DNA of 64,000 nucleotides. Source: Zhongshania aliphaticivorans. GTDB taxonomy: Bacteria; Pseudomonadota; Gammaproteobacteria; Pseudomonadales; Spongiibacteraceae. Within the stretch, counting starts at the first letter, position 1; the number at the start of each line of letters is the position of its first letter. The stretch spans positions 233,355 through 297,354 of the forward strand of contig NZ_CACSIK010000001.1 in the NCBI RefSeq assembly GCF_902705875.1, read 5' to 3'. Positions 27,628-37,349 of the stretch are shown in pieces. Both the position numbers and the translations under genes were made by a program. The notes under the pieces are model-generated. The model had not been told where the DNA came from and did not search any database. It saw only the letters and a list, made by a program, of their open reading frames with translations.

Positions 27628-28149
27628 TTGGAGCTTAAACCACAAGATACCTTACTTGCCCTTAAATACTGGTCTTTAAATCGGGATGGCGATACCGCGA
27701 GCGTGCGTGATATTGCTGAGGCGCTTGGTATTAGTCCTAGTGAGGTGAGTAAGGCCACTAAGCGGCTCAAGGCCTCGCACTTAGTGGTGCAGCGATCTGC
27801 TGGTCTGTTTGTTGACGCAAACGCGCTACTGGAATGGCTGTGTTATGGGCTTCGTTATGCTTACCCTCAAGAGGTGGTGGGTTATGGGCGAGGGATGCCA
27901 ACATCGTGGAACTGCCCGTTACTTAATAGCGATCTTAGCCCTCCGGCTCCCGCGCAAGTTTGGCCGGTTAGTGGTGGCTCAGTAGAGGGTGCGTGGGTTC
28001 GGCCAATTCATAACGCCGTGCCAATCGCCACTAGCAAAAATGACAGGCTGTATAAGGCGCTGGCTTTGGTAGAAGCTATTCGAGGCGGGAAGCCGCGAGA
28101 GCTTGCTATTGCTAGGGAGATGTTAACGCAACTGATCAAAGGGAATTGA
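27628..28149 (+). CDS. Winged-helix (MarR-like) protein paired with nucleotidyltransferase
   Basis: The 173-residue protein begins with a winged helix: TLLALKYWSLNRD, SVRDIAEALGISPSEVSKATKRLKASHLVV. The C-terminal half has no known domain and a helical end (KALALVEAIRGGKPRELAIAREMLTQLI). Start is TTG at 27628, the first possible codon after an in-frame stop. It is six bases before the truncated nucleotidyltransferase gene, an arrangement seen in MNT/AbiE-like modules (inference). Confidence 0.65.
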   Translation: MELKPQDTLLALKYWSLNRDGDTASVRDIAEALGISPSEVSKATKRLKASHLVVQRSAGLFVDANALLEWLCYGLRYAYPQEVVGYGRGMPTSWNCPLLNSDLSPPAPAQVWPVSGGSVEGAWVRPIHNAVPIATSKNDRLYKALALVEAIRGGKPRELAIAREMLTQLIKGN

Positions 28150-28155
28150 TAGTCG

Positions 28156-28404
28156 ATGAAAGATCTTAACTTGCTGCAACTAGAGGCGGCCGCAAAAGCT
28201 TTAGGTGATTTGCTGCCACAGGTCACGTTTGTTGGTGGCAGTACAACCATATTATTGGTGGACGAGTCAGCGCGATTTGGCATTCGTAGAGCTGATGATG
28301 TAGATGTCATTATCGATGTAGCTACCCGAGTGGACTATCATCGCTTTTCTCAAAAATTACGTGATCGTGGTTTTCGTGACAAAGCCGCGATGTGCTGGAA
28401 ATAA
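28156..28404 (+). pseudogene. Truncated nucleotidyltransferase (AbiEii/MNT-like)
   Basis: The 82-residue frame begins as a nucleotidyltransferase: LEAAAKALGDLLPQVTFVGGSTTILLVDE, then the metal-binding DDVDVIIDV with its Asp residues. It then ends at CWK directly after GFRDKAA, where the fold needs roughly another 100 residues including the rest of the palm and the helical partner. The break near 28385-28400 is followed by unrelated non-coding sequence. It is therefore probably inactive. Confidence 0.65.
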
Positions 28405-28453
28405 GTAAATTGTCCCGGGAGTTCTTTGGTCTTGTGGTTAGCGGGGCAAAAGG

Positions 28454-28490
28454 CAAGACCCGACCCCGTTTCCTCTCAAGACTTGACCCT
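28454..28490. repeat. Short imperfect direct repeat at a junction
   Basis: CAAGACCCGACCCC (28454-28467) and CAAGACTTGACCCT (28477-28490) agree at 11 of 14 positions. They lie between the truncated nucleotidyltransferase and the AT-rich gene pair, so they may mark a rearrangement or element scar. Confidence 0.4.
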
Positions 28491-28516
28491 CATGCGTTGA
28501 GTAGGATGACTAAGTA

Positions 28517-31078
28517 TTATTCAACAATTATACATAGACCTGCTTTTATGGATTCCTGAACATACTTGAATTTTTTGGTTTCCATCCTCCCGTCTTCATA
28601 TTTAACCTTTATTATATCATTTCGCCCATATTTCTTTTCTTCTCTTATAAATTGTTTAATGGGTTGATTGGAAATCAACATCCGCTCTGTGGTCCTCTTG
28701 ATGTAAGGGAGATTGTCCTTGCCAGAGGGCGACAATGGGAGCCCGTCCTTCTCAATGTTCGAAATTATTTTCCTAATAGTCAGCGCTTCTTCTACTACTT
28801 TTGATTGCTCTTTTTGGGCATTCATTTTTAAAAAAAGTATGGTAAGCAGCTTAGCACCAATAGTTCCATGATTTAAACCATCAAGATTGATAATTAAGTT
28901 TGCATATTTAACAGCTTTATCATTTTCACTGTTAGATATCAACTTCGAAATTTCACGTTCAAATATTGCTACATCAACGTGATCAGTAGTTTCAATATAA
29001 TTTTGAAAGCCTTTGAGATAGAAGTCTATTGCTGTTTCATCATTTGGATCGATGAAAGAAAGGTATTTGTTTCCTAAAAACACCGCTTCTGGAGTGCTGA
29101 ACTTTCGGTCAAGCCCCTTGAGTTTGTTGAGGGCTAGCTTAGCTGTGTCAATTTCATTTGAATTAAGGCATAGCAATGAAATATCAAGAATTGCTTCAGC
29201 GCAGTTTGATATCTCATTGAAGCAATGATTTTGTATGATTGAAAATAGTTCATCTACTAGATCAATTTTCTTGGCTGTGTGCAGAGTAGTGATAAGATCT
29301 GCCAGCTTGGCTCCGCTTAGCTCTAGCCCTGATTTGAATCCTGCCTCATCCAGCTTTATCTCATTAAATTTTAGTGCCTCAATAATTTCTGGGAAGTGAG
29401 TCGCTATTGATTTTGAATTTAGGTTTATTGCTTCTATTAAAGGTGATACTGAATTTTTAGGTTCGGCCGCAGTTGCTGCTTTACAGAAATTAGCGTACGA
29501 ATATTCAGGGTCTTCTTTTGAGAGAGTGGCTACATTGTAGTAAGCGCCTGAAATGGCTTGACTCTTTATAATTTCGCCTTGCTCATGTAAGTTTATGACG
29601 ACTTTATTTAGTGATATAGCTTCATTTCTTGAGTCATCTTGACCACTTCTTACTAGAATGGCCGCTTTATTTATAAGTGCCTCATGGTAAAAAGGATTGT
29701 TTTTATCTGAAATTATTTCATTGAAATAATTAAGAGATTGCTCGTCTTTTTCGATTTTATAGTTACACATGCCTAAAGTATAAATTTGATCCATATATAA
29801 ATCGCGATAACCTTTTTTATCGTAAAGGGCATCCGCCATTTCATTAATTGATTTTTGATAGTTGCCTAAGTGGAAGTTGCTAAGACCTAGCTTGTAAGAT
29901 GCGGCCATAAATTCTTGGTCACCATCTTTGGCTTCAGATTTGACTTGTTTGTAAATTTCTATTGCGTCGCCATATCTTCTTTTTTCGAAATACTCTTCCG
30001 CTTTGTTAAAGGATAGTTTTTCTGCTCTATCTATATCCGCAAGCCATGTCTCATCCAGGGCGTGTTCTATGATTCTGTTTTTAATTCGAATATCGCCGTA
30101 TTCGTAGTCTGATCCCAATATTCCGGCGAGATAAAGTCTGCTTTTGACTCTGTCGGAAAGAATGTCTGATTTGTCATAATTAATAGCGACAACTGCTTCA
30201 CGTAGTTCTTTGTCGGCTCGCACTAACGCTCTTATATGGTCTACTGGCGGCTTGTTAAAACTCGTCAGGTAATTGTTAAATACAATTTCATCGACAGATT
30301 CGCCGCAAAGATTAAGTCCTTCGATTATATTGTCCTCGACCGCAGAGCAAATTTCCCATGTCAATCTAGGGTTTCCATTTGCCCAATAAAATATCCTATC
30401 TTTTACATCTCTAGATAATTCGATGTCGGCTTTTTTTAGAAGTTCTTCGAACTCTTTGTAATTAAAGTCTCCGAGTAGTATTTTTTGCCCTATATTGAAG
30501 GGCGATATGGATTTATCTTTTATTATTTCACTAGGTTCAGCAACCCCTGAAATGATATAGCTAAGTCTCTCGAATTCTTTGAAATTTATTCTTTCGAAAT
30601 AAATACTTCTAACATGTGCGAATATTTTGTCGGAGTAATCTGCAGTTGTGAGTGAGTCAATCTCGTCAAGATTGATAATTAGTTTCCCTTGGATTTCCCC
30701 CAAAATTAGTCTTAGTTCTCTTACGTGCTCTCTTTGAGGGTTGGAGTTTAATTCTTCTCTCTTTTTGTGGATTTCATCAGTTATTTCACTTAGTTTTTCA
30801 GTATTTGTTTCTAATATTTTATCAATAATATTTCTGAAGCATTCCCTGTCTGAGCTGCTTCTGTTTGAAAGGTCAATGTAGCAAATGATGTCATTTTTTC
30901 CCTCCAGTGTTCTCTTGGCATTGATTAGGAGGTTCGTTTTTCCCATTTGTCGTGCAACTAATATGTAGCCAGGTCGCCCCATATCTTCGATCACTTCTCG
31001 CAGCTGTTTGTCGGCAAGGCGGTCAATGTACAAATTTTTAGGTATGATTGTGCTTGGTATTAGTTTTTTTTGCTTCAT
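28517..31078 (-). CDS. AAA-like ATPase with TPR-type helical repeats
   Basis: The 853-residue protein has an N-terminal AAA-like (AAA_35-type) P-loop: Walker A ARQMGKTN at 42-49 and Walker B LIINLDEIDSL with Asp138/Glu139. An arginine-bearing RLTWEICSAV-like helical lid follows near 240. Residues about 360-560 contain tandem helical repeats of TPR type (KAEEYFEKRRYGDAIEIY, LGLSNFHLGNYQKSI, LGMCNYKIEKDEQSLNYF), and the helical array goes on to about 800. No nuclease, TIR or membrane segment is visible. It begins four bases after the hydrolase-NTPase gene, so the two form an operon. The pair is visibly AT-rich against the neighbours, which suggests transfer. Confidence 0.75.
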   Translation of the reverse strand: MKQKKLIPSTIIPKNLYIDRLADKQLREVIEDMGRPGYILVARQMGKTNLLINAKRTLEGKNDIICYIDLSNRSSSDRECFRNIIDKILETNTEKLSEITDEIHKKREELNSNPQREHVRELRLILGEIQGKLIINLDEIDSLTTADYSDKIFAHVRSIYFERINFKEFERLSYIISGVAEPSEIIKDKSISPFNIGQKILLGDFNYKEFEELLKKADIELSRDVKDRIFYWANGNPRLTWEICSAVEDNIIEGLNLCGESVDEIVFNNYLTSFNKPPVDHIRALVRADKELREAVVAINYDKSDILSDRVKSRLYLAGILGSDYEYGDIRIKNRIIEHALDETWLADIDRAEKLSFNKAEEYFEKRRYGDAIEIYKQVKSEAKDGDQEFMAASYKLGLSNFHLGNYQKSINEMADALYDKKGYRDLYMDQIYTLGMCNYKIEKDEQSLNYFNEIISDKNNPFYHEALINKAAILVRSGQDDSRNEAISLNKVVINLHEQGEIIKSQAISGAYYNVATLSKEDPEYSYANFCKAATAAEPKNSVSPLIEAINLNSKSIATHFPEIIEALKFNEIKLDEAGFKSGLELSGAKLADLITTLHTAKKIDLVDELFSIIQNHCFNEISNCAEAILDISLLCLNSNEIDTAKLALNKLKGLDRKFSTPEAVFLGNKYLSFIDPNDETAIDFYLKGFQNYIETTDHVDVAIFEREISKLISNSENDKAVKYANLIINLDGLNHGTIGAKLLTILFLKMNAQKEQSKVVEEALTIRKIISNIEKDGLPLSPSGKDNLPYIKRTTERMLISNQPIKQFIREEKKYGRNDIIKVKYEDGRMETKKFKYVQESIKAGLCIIVE

Positions 31079-31082
31079 ATTC

Positions 31083-32552
31083 CTATCGTACTCTCGAAAT
31101 TAATTCTCTGAATTTGTTTTTTACGCTTCGTGGCGTCCCATTGAAATCGGCTGCTGTTAATGGATTTTCGTTTAAATTCAGATCTTTTGAAATTGTCATA
31201 ATAAGTCGATCTATGTCTTTTTCGTTCCAGCGATTCCATTCCAGAATTTTGAACCGTTCGAAAGTTTTTATAAGCTCGGGGTCTAAATCGATATTCGGTT
31301 TGTAGATGGAGGACAAAACGATTCTGAAATTTTTTTGCTTCTCTATCGAAGAGATAATTATGTATATAAAATTTGAAAACTTCGAAAACATTTCTTGATC
31401 TGTAATTGGAATTTCTTCAATGAATAAAAGGTATGTCGATTCTCTGGTTAGATAATTAATTTCATTAATTATTCTCGAAAGACATTCATTTACTCCGATA
31501 ACTTTTCCTAAGTCTTGCTTGTTTGATATCTCTATGTACGTTTCTTGTATTAGACTTTCGGGTGAGTGATCGATGTATCGACCAAGTGAGATAAATTGAG
31601 GGGTTTGTTTTTGAAGTGAGAACATTCTTGTGATTGACGCTGTCTTTCCTGTCCCTGATTCTCCGCAAACCCAGATGCTGTAGTTTTTTATCTGGTTTGA
31701 AAGTTCGATGTCAGCTTCTCTCTCGATATAGTAATTCTCATACTTTGGTTCATATCGATCGAAAAGAGAATCTCTGCTAATTAGTCCTGTCCTGTTTGAT
31801 GTGAGGAGGTCGGAGTGCTTGCAAAAGTCAAATAGATATTGATGGGAAAGTGAATCTGTAGACGTTGGTTTTGAAATTGACGAGTGGTCGGTGTTTGGAA
31901 CTAATACTCTTTTGGAGAAGTATCTTGCAGCCGAAATTTTTGGTACAACTCTTTTTCTGGAAAATGGAATTTTGAATGGGGCTTTGTTTTCGTATGCTTC
32001 CATACCTGAGATATCAATCTGTTTGCTTTCTAGTAAGGTAAGAAATCGATCGTCTAAATCATCTAGTATGCTGCTTCCCCAGCTTAGTTCTTTGGCTAGT
32101 TTGTTGTTGAATAGTGAGGCTAGCCATCCTAGGCTATTTGATAACTTGGAGCCGTAGGACGGTGAGGCGTATAGGCAAAGGCCAATTTTTTTTCCGATGA
32201 ATGCATCGGAATTGGCTTCAATAATATATCGTGCGATTATCCCTCCGGTACTATGCCCAACAAATATAATATTTGTTTTCTCTATTGGTGCGGGATGGTT
32301 GTTGTTGCATGTTCGAGATAGCGCGCTAAAAACCTCAGTTGCGCAATTTTTAATGCCGTAATCGTTGGATTTTATCGAGGTGTAAAATTCCGCAAGATAA
32401 ATGCTGGGTTTATTGAATCGGGGGTCTGCTTTTAGCAAGTCAGGCCAAAACACTCCTTCGCTCGTCGTCCAGCATTTCTCTGAATTTGAAAACAATCCGT
32501 GTATGTAAATAAAAACCGTATTTGATGAGTTGTATTCATGCCAGCCGTTCAA
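31083..32552 (-). CDS. Alpha/beta-hydrolase fused to P-loop NTPase
   Basis: The 489-residue protein has two parts. Residues 1-235 form a lipase-like alpha/beta hydrolase of SERAC1/STAND-associated type: the oxyanion FIYIHGL at 14-20, nucleophile elbow GHSTGG with Ser101, and a catalytic His223 in the DHSSISKP motif. Residues about 270-489 hold a P-loop NTPase: Walker A GESGTGKT at 297-304, a Walker B-like LLFIEE with Glu-Glu where Asp-Glu is usual, and a SSI sensor-like strand. No repeat sensor domain follows, unlike full Avs-type proteins. Sensing may be supplied by the adjacent AAA/TPR protein. An effector that cleaves lipid or ester bonds upon activation is the inferred role. Confidence 0.75.
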   Translation of the reverse strand: MNGWHEYNSSNTVFIYIHGLFSNSEKCWTTSEGVFWPDLLKADPRFNKPSIYLAEFYTSIKSNDYGIKNCATEVFSALSRTCNNNHPAPIEKTNIIFVGHSTGGIIARYIIEANSDAFIGKKIGLCLYASPSYGSKLSNSLGWLASLFNNKLAKELSWGSSILDDLDDRFLTLLESKQIDISGMEAYENKAPFKIPFSRKRVVPKISAARYFSKRVLVPNTDHSSISKPTSTDSLSHQYLFDFCKHSDLLTSNRTGLISRDSLFDRYEPKYENYYIEREADIELSNQIKNYSIWVCGESGTGKTASITRMFSLQKQTPQFISLGRYIDHSPESLIQETYIEISNKQDLGKVIGVNECLSRIINEINYLTRESTYLLFIEEIPITDQEMFSKFSNFIYIIISSIEKQKNFRIVLSSIYKPNIDLDPELIKTFERFKILEWNRWNEKDIDRLIMTISKDLNLNENPLTAADFNGTPRSVKNKFRELISRVR

Positions 32553-32689
32553 CCGTAGATCCCTTTTGTCGGACTCTTTATCAAGAGAGTTTAGCTGATT
32601 GAGTTTACGCCCAGTGAATCCTTCCGGGCGCAGTCTCTAATTAGCGCTAAAATATTTCCTCTAGCGCGAATTAGGGGGATGGTTTTAAC

Positions 32690-33925
32690 CTACCAACTCA
32701 ACGCCCCACCAGTCTGATACTCAATAACCCGAGTCTCAAAAAAGTTCTTCTCTTTGCGCAAGTCCATGATTTCGCTCATCCATGGGAAGGGGTTTTGCGC
32801 GCCGGGGAATTGCTCTTTTAAGCCGAGTTGGCTTAGGCGACGGTTGGCGATGAATTGCAGGTATTCTTCCATCATGCCAGCGTTCATGCCGAGTACGCCG
32901 CGGGGCATGGAGTCTTTGGCGTATTCAATTTCTAGCTGCATGCCTTCTACGATCATTTGGGTCACTTCGCCTTGGAATTTTTCGCTCCAGAGGTGTGGGT
33001 TTTCCAATTTGATTTGGTTGATCATGTCGATGCCGAAGTTGAGGTGCATGGACTCGTCACGAAGGATGTATTGGAACTGTTCGGCGACGCCGGTCATTTT
33101 GTTGCGACGACCCATAGACAGTATTTGGGTGAAGCCACAGTAGAAGAAGATGCCTTCTGTTACGGCGTAAAAGCCGATCAGGTTGCGGAGCAGTTCTTGG
33201 TCTGTTTCTGGGGTGCCAGTGTGGAAGTTGGGGTCGCCCAGGGCTTGGGTGTGCTGCAGGCTCCACGCGGCTTTTTTGGCGATGGAGGGCAGTTCACGGT
33301 ACATATTGAAGACTTCGGCCTCGTCCATGCCCAGTGACTCTACGCAGTATTGGTAGGCGTGGGTGTGAATGGCTTCTTCAAAGGCTTGGCGCAATAGGTA
33401 TTGGCGGCACTCTGGGTTGGTGATGTGGCGATATACCGCCAGTACCAAGTTGTTGGCAACCAGAGAGTCGGCGGTTGAGAAGTAACCCAGCGAGCGCATG
33501 ATGATGCGGCGTTCGTCGTCGGTTAGGCCTTCTGGGTTTTTCCAGCAGGCGATGTCGGCGGTCATGTTAACTTCTTGCGGCATCCAGTGGTTGGCGCAGC
33601 CGTCGAGGTATTTCTGCCATGCCCAATCGTATTTAAAAGGAACGAGTTGGTTTAAGTCGAGGTGGCAGTTAATGATGCGCTTATCTTCTACGCGCAGGCG
33701 TGCGGCGCCCATTTCCAGTTCTTCTAAACCGGCGGCAACGTCTAGGTGTTCGATGGCGCTGTTAGCTTTGTCGAGCACGGATTGGTCGGCAACGCTGGCG
33801 GCATCTTCTTGGTTCATGCTGTCTAGTGCTGCGCTGACAACGGGTTCCGCGGCAGGCTCTTGGGGCTTGGCTGCTGACGCAGGTGCGGGTGCTTCGTCTT
33901 TGTCGAATTCGTCCCAACTTAGCAT
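32690..33925 (-). CDS. nrdB: Ribonucleotide reductase class Ia, beta subunit
   Basis: The 411-residue protein is NrdB of the Pseudomonas type. The N-terminal about 75 residues form an Ala/Pro-rich extension. Diiron ligands lie in the [13 protein letters not shown] region, in [10 protein letters not shown] (Glu and His) and in [11 protein letters not shown]. The C-terminal tail [15 protein letters not shown] is the peptide that docks on NrdA. Together with NrdA it reduces ribonucleoside diphosphates. AGAGG eight bases upstream supports the start. It lies downstream of nrdA with two hairpins between. A damaged copy of its 3' end occurs at 26758-26877. Confidence 0.95.
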   Translation of the reverse strand: MLSWDEFDKDEAPAPASAAKPQEPAAEPVVSAALDSMNQEDAASVADQSVLDKANSAIEHLDVAAGLEELEMGAARLRVEDKRIINCHLDLNQLVPFKYDWAWQKYLDGCANHWMPQEVNMTADIACWKNPEGLTDDERRIIMRSLGYFSTADSLVANNLVLAVYRHITNPECRQYLLRQAFEEAIHTHAYQYCVESLGMDEAEVFNMYRELPSIAKKAAWSLQHTQALGDPNFHTGTPETDQELLRNLIGFYAVTEGIFFYCGFTQILSMGRRNKMTGVAEQFQYILRDESMHLNFGIDMINQIKLENPHLWSEKFQGEVTQMIVEGMQLEIEYAKDSMPRGVLGMNAGMMEEYLQFIANRRLSQLGLKEQFPGAQNPFPWMSEIMDLRKEKNFFETRVIEYQTGGALSW

Positions 33926-33965
33926 GGTAAAACCTCTGTATTCTTGGTGTGTTGGTGTTTGTTTG

Positions 33966-34013
33966 TAAACGCTAGGCGTTTATAAGCGCTCCCGTTCAAA
34001 CTTGGGAGCGCTT
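33966..34013. promoter_or_regulatory. Two tandem hairpins between nrdA and nrdB
   Basis: TAAACGC-TAG-GCGTTTA (33966-33982) and AAGCGCTCCC-N10-GGGAGCGCTT (33984-34013) are perfect inverted repeats side by side. They fill the gap between the two subunit genes. There is no T run, so partial attenuation or mRNA processing that sets the subunit ratio is more likely than full termination. Confidence 0.7.
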
Positions 34014-34021
34014 AGTTGTGG

Positions 34022-36919
34022 CTACTGGCAAGCTTCGCAGTCTGGATCGTCCAGCGAGCAGGCCAAGGGTACGGGCGCTGCTTGTGGTTCTGCTGCAGAC
34101 GCCGTGGCGGCGGCTTTGGGTGCGGCAGATTGCGATGACACCTTGTTCATTGAGCCTTGAGAAACCGTGGATTTCTCGGTGGAGCTGGCAGCAAGGGCGC
34201 GGAGGTAGTAAGTGGTTTTTAGGCCACGGTACCATGCCATGCGGTAGGTGATGTCCAGCTTTTTACCGGATGCGCCCGCTATGTAAAGGTTCAATGACTG
34301 GGCTTGGTCTAACCACTTTTGACGACGACTTGCAGCGTCTACCAGCCAGCGCGGCTCTACTTCAAACGCGGTGGCGTACAGTGCTTTTAGGTCGTCTGGT
34401 ATGCGGTCAATTTTGTTTACCGAGCCTTCGTAGTATTTAAGGTCGTTGACCATGACCGCGTCCCAGAGGCCGCGTGCTTTAAGGTCTTTTACCAAGTAAG
34501 GGTTTACTACTGTGAACTCGCCAGACAGGTTAGATTTCACATACAGGTTTTGGTAAGTTGGTTCGATAGACTGCGACACACCTGTGATGTTAGCAATGGT
34601 GGCCGTTGGTGCAATCGCCATGACGTTTGAGTTGCGCATGCCCTGTGATTTAACCGTGGCGCGCAGGCCTGCCCAGTCTAAGGTTTCGCTGCGGTCTACT
34701 TCAATGTAATCCGCGCCGCGCTCTTCAGCCAAGATGCCAACAGAGTCGATGGGCAGAATGCCACGGCTCCACAATGAGCCTTCGTAGCTTTGGTAAGAAC
34801 CGCGTTCCGCCGCGAGATCGCTTGAGGATTTAATGGCGTAGTAGCTGATGGCTTCCATTGAGCGGTCGGCAAATTCCACCGCTTCGTCAGACGAGTAGGG
34901 AATGTGCTGCTTGTACAGCGCGTCTTGGAAACCCATTAAACCAAGACCGACAGGGCGGTGCTTGAAGTTTGAGTTTTTAGCCTGGGGCACGCTGTAGTAG
35001 TTAATGTCGATGACATTGTCGAGCATACGCACCGCGGTCTTAACGGTTTTCTCTAATTTCACCAAGTCTAGGCCGCTGTCGCCGGTGTGTTGCGCGAGGT
35101 TGACCGAGCCGAGGTTACAGACGGCGATTTCATCTTTATTGGTGTTCAGCGTGATTTCTGTACACAGATTGGATGAGTGAACCACGCCAATGTGTTGCTG
35201 CGGGCTGCGCAGATTACATGGGTCTTTAAAGGTGATCCATGGGTGGCCTGTTTCAAACAGCATGGACAATATTTTGCGCCACAAGTCGCCGGCTTTTACG
35301 CGTTTGTAAAGTTTGACTTCACCTTTGCGGGTCAATTCTTCGTAGTGCTCAAAGCGTTCTTCGAAGGCCTTGCCGTACAGGTCGTGAAGATCTGGCACGT
35401 CGTTGGGCGAGAATAGCGTCCATTCACCGTCTTGGAATACCCGCTTCATGAATAAGTCAGGAATCCAGTTGGCGGTGTTCATGTCATGGGTGCGGCGGCG
35501 GTCGTCGCCGGTGTTTTTACGCAGCTCCAAGAATTCTTCAATATCGATGTGCCAGCTTTCTAAATAAGCACACACCGCGCCTTTGCGTTTACCACCTTGG
35601 TTTACCGCTACTGCGGTGTCGTTGACCACTTTTAGGAAAGGTACAACACCCTGTGATTTGCCGTTGGTGCCTTTAATGTAAGCGCCCAAACCGCGAACCG
35701 GTGTCCAGTCGTTACCCAAGCCGCCAGCAAATTTAGACAGCATGGCGTTGTCTTGAATCGCGCCGTATATGCCGTGCAGATCGTCGGGCACGGTGGTGAG
35801 GTAGCACGATGACAATTGTGGGCGCAGGGTGCCGGCATTGAATAAGGTCGGCGTTGAGCTCATGTAGTCGAAAGAGCTGAGCAAGTCGTAGAACTCAATA
35901 GCGCGGGCATTGCGGTCTTCTTCGTTCATTGCCAAACCCATGGCAACACGCATAAAGAAGATTTGCGGCAGCTCGATACGGACTTCATTGCTGTGAATAA
36001 AGTAGCGGTCGTACAGGGTTTGCAGGCCAAGGTAATGGAACTGCATGTCGCGCTCGGGTTTGATGGCTTCGCCCAGTGCGGCAACGTCGTATTCAGAGGC
36101 TAGGCGGGGATCTAGCAATTCCAGTTCAGCGCCTTTAGCTAAGTAGATAGGCAGCGCCTGTGGGTAGTAGATGCTCATGTCGTGCTGAGTTGCACTTTGC
36201 GCAATATTTAAAAAGCTCAGGGCTTCGGCGCGTAGTTTGTCTAGTAGTAGGCGCGCTGTCACCAGGCTGTAGTTGTGCTCTTTTTCAACCATGGCGCGGG
36301 CGGTGATTACCAGTGAGGTGTTGACCTCGTCTTCGGGTACACCGTTGTACAAGCTTTTTAGGGCTTCGTCTTGAACCGCTTGAGCAGAAACATCTTGTAA
36401 GCCTTCACAGGCTTCTTGAACGATGAATTCTAAGCGACCCAGATCCAGTGGCGACTCGCTGCCGTCAGCGTGTTTAACGCGAATGCTGGGGTGGATTTTT
36501 TCGCCAACAGGAGCGAGTTGGCTGCGTTCTTCAGCGCGGGCCGCGCGATACAAAACATAGCCACGGGCAATTTTATGCTCGCCGCTACGCATGAGCGCCA
36601 GCTCCACTTGGTCTTGAATTTCTTCAATGTGGATAGTGCCGCCAGACGGCATGCGACGCTTGAACGTGGCGCTGACTTGATCAGTTAATTTGGCAACCGT
36701 TTCATGTATGCGGGTAGATGCGGCGGCATTGCCACCCTCTACGGCTAAAAAGGCTTTGGTAATCGCGACGCTGATTTTGTCGTCGGTATACGGCACGACA
36801 GAACCATTGCGTTTAATAACCCGTAATTGTCCGGGCGCGGTGGCTTTGAGTTCTGCGTCGTTGTTGTTGTGCGGGGGAATCGTTGTGGCGCTGGTGCTGC
36901 TGTCTTGTTGGGTTTGCAT
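34022..36919 (-). CDS. nrdA: Ribonucleotide reductase class Ia, alpha subunit
   Basis: The 965-residue catalytic subunit carries two ATP cones (about 32-125, [17 protein letters not shown]; and about 143-235, [21 protein letters not shown]), as in Pseudomonas. The core has the thiyl-radical finger-loop region [22 protein letters not shown] and [11 protein letters not shown], and [11 protein letters not shown]. The C-terminus ends CEACQ, the redox-active Cys pair reduced by thioredoxin or glutaredoxin. Dual ATP cones imply dATP inhibition through the first cone. It is the first gene of the nrdAB operon. Confidence 0.95.
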   Translation of the reverse strand: MQTQQDSSTSATTIPPHNNNDAELKATAPGQLRVIKRNGSVVPYTDDKISVAITKAFLAVEGGNAAASTRIHETVAKLTDQVSATFKRRMPSGGTIHIEEIQDQVELALMRSGEHKIARGYVLYRAARAEERSQLAPVGEKIHPSIRVKHADGSESPLDLGRLEFIVQEACEGLQDVSAQAVQDEALKSLYNGVPEDEVNTSLVITARAMVEKEHNYSLVTARLLLDKLRAEALSFLNIAQSATQHDMSIYYPQALPIYLAKGAELELLDPRLASEYDVAALGEAIKPERDMQFHYLGLQTLYDRYFIHSNEVRIELPQIFFMRVAMGLAMNEEDRNARAIEFYDLLSSFDYMSSTPTLFNAGTLRPQLSSCYLTTVPDDLHGIYGAIQDNAMLSKFAGGLGNDWTPVRGLGAYIKGTNGKSQGVVPFLKVVNDTAVAVNQGGKRKGAVCAYLESWHIDIEEFLELRKNTGDDRRRTHDMNTANWIPDLFMKRVFQDGEWTLFSPNDVPDLHDLYGKAFEERFEHYEELTRKGEVKLYKRVKAGDLWRKILSMLFETGHPWITFKDPCNLRSPQQHIGVVHSSNLCTEITLNTNKDEIAVCNLGSVNLAQHTGDSGLDLVKLEKTVKTAVRMLDNVIDINYYSVPQAKNSNFKHRPVGLGLMGFQDALYKQHIPYSSDEAVEFADRSMEAISYYAIKSSSDLAAERGSYQSYEGSLWSRGILPIDSVGILAEERGADYIEVDRSETLDWAGLRATVKSQGMRNSNVMAIAPTATIANITGVSQSIEPTYQNLYVKSNLSGEFTVVNPYLVKDLKARGLWDAVMVNDLKYYEGSVNKIDRIPDDLKALYATAFEVEPRWLVDAASRRQKWLDQAQSLNLYIAGASGKKLDITYRMAWYRGLKTTYYLRALAASSTEKSTVSQGSMNKVSSQSAAPKAAATASAAEPQAAPVPLACSLDDPDCEACQ

Positions 36920-37349
36920 GATATCTCCGGGCCCTTGCTGATGTTCTTTAACGTTTGTACGGCAGTCGTCCTGCGTTGCCTCTTATTGTCCCCGATGGCG
37001 AGGAGGAGGGCTTTGTATGGGGCTTCAACAACCTTGAAACATGGTTTCAGGTCGGATACATAGTCCGTTGTTATTTTACTAGGCTGAAACCCTATATATG
37101 GGGTTCGGTTGAAGTTGGGATACAAGATAATGCGGTTTGCTTGAATTCGCAAGTGTTAGATTTAGTGCGTTTTCTGTGGATAAAGTGTCGGTAACCGGTG
37201 CGTAAAAATGGTGCGGTGTTGGAGAGGCCCATGAGGCGTGGGTTTCAGCTTGGTTGTGGGTGGTGCTCTGCAGCTGGTGCCTGTGGGTAGACGGATTGTG
37301 AATAAAAACAGTTTTTTTATAGCGTAAAAATTTAGGTTAGATGAGGTTT
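36920..37349 (-). other. nrdA upstream region
   Basis: This 430-base gap separates nrdA from the ABC ATPase gene, which is also on the minus strand. It contains the NrdR-like sites and an inverted repeat GAAAC-ATG-GTTTC at 37036-37048. No gene is visible in the part beyond 37150. Confidence 0.6.
37053..37105. promoter_or_regulatory. Candidate NrdR boxes
   Basis: AACCCTATATATGGGGTT at 37088-37105 is an 18-base near-perfect palindrome with an ATAT centre, which is the NrdR box pattern. CGGA-TACATAG-TCCG at 37053-37067 is a second, less typical site, centres about 36 bases apart. NrdR normally binds two boxes in nrd promoters and represses them when dATP is high. Confidence 0.6.

Noticed and set aside
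28517..32552. Full Avs/STAND system
   Set aside because: The NTPase gene lacks a C-terminal repeat sensor and the second gene has its own AAA domain, so the architecture does not fit a classical Avs protein.
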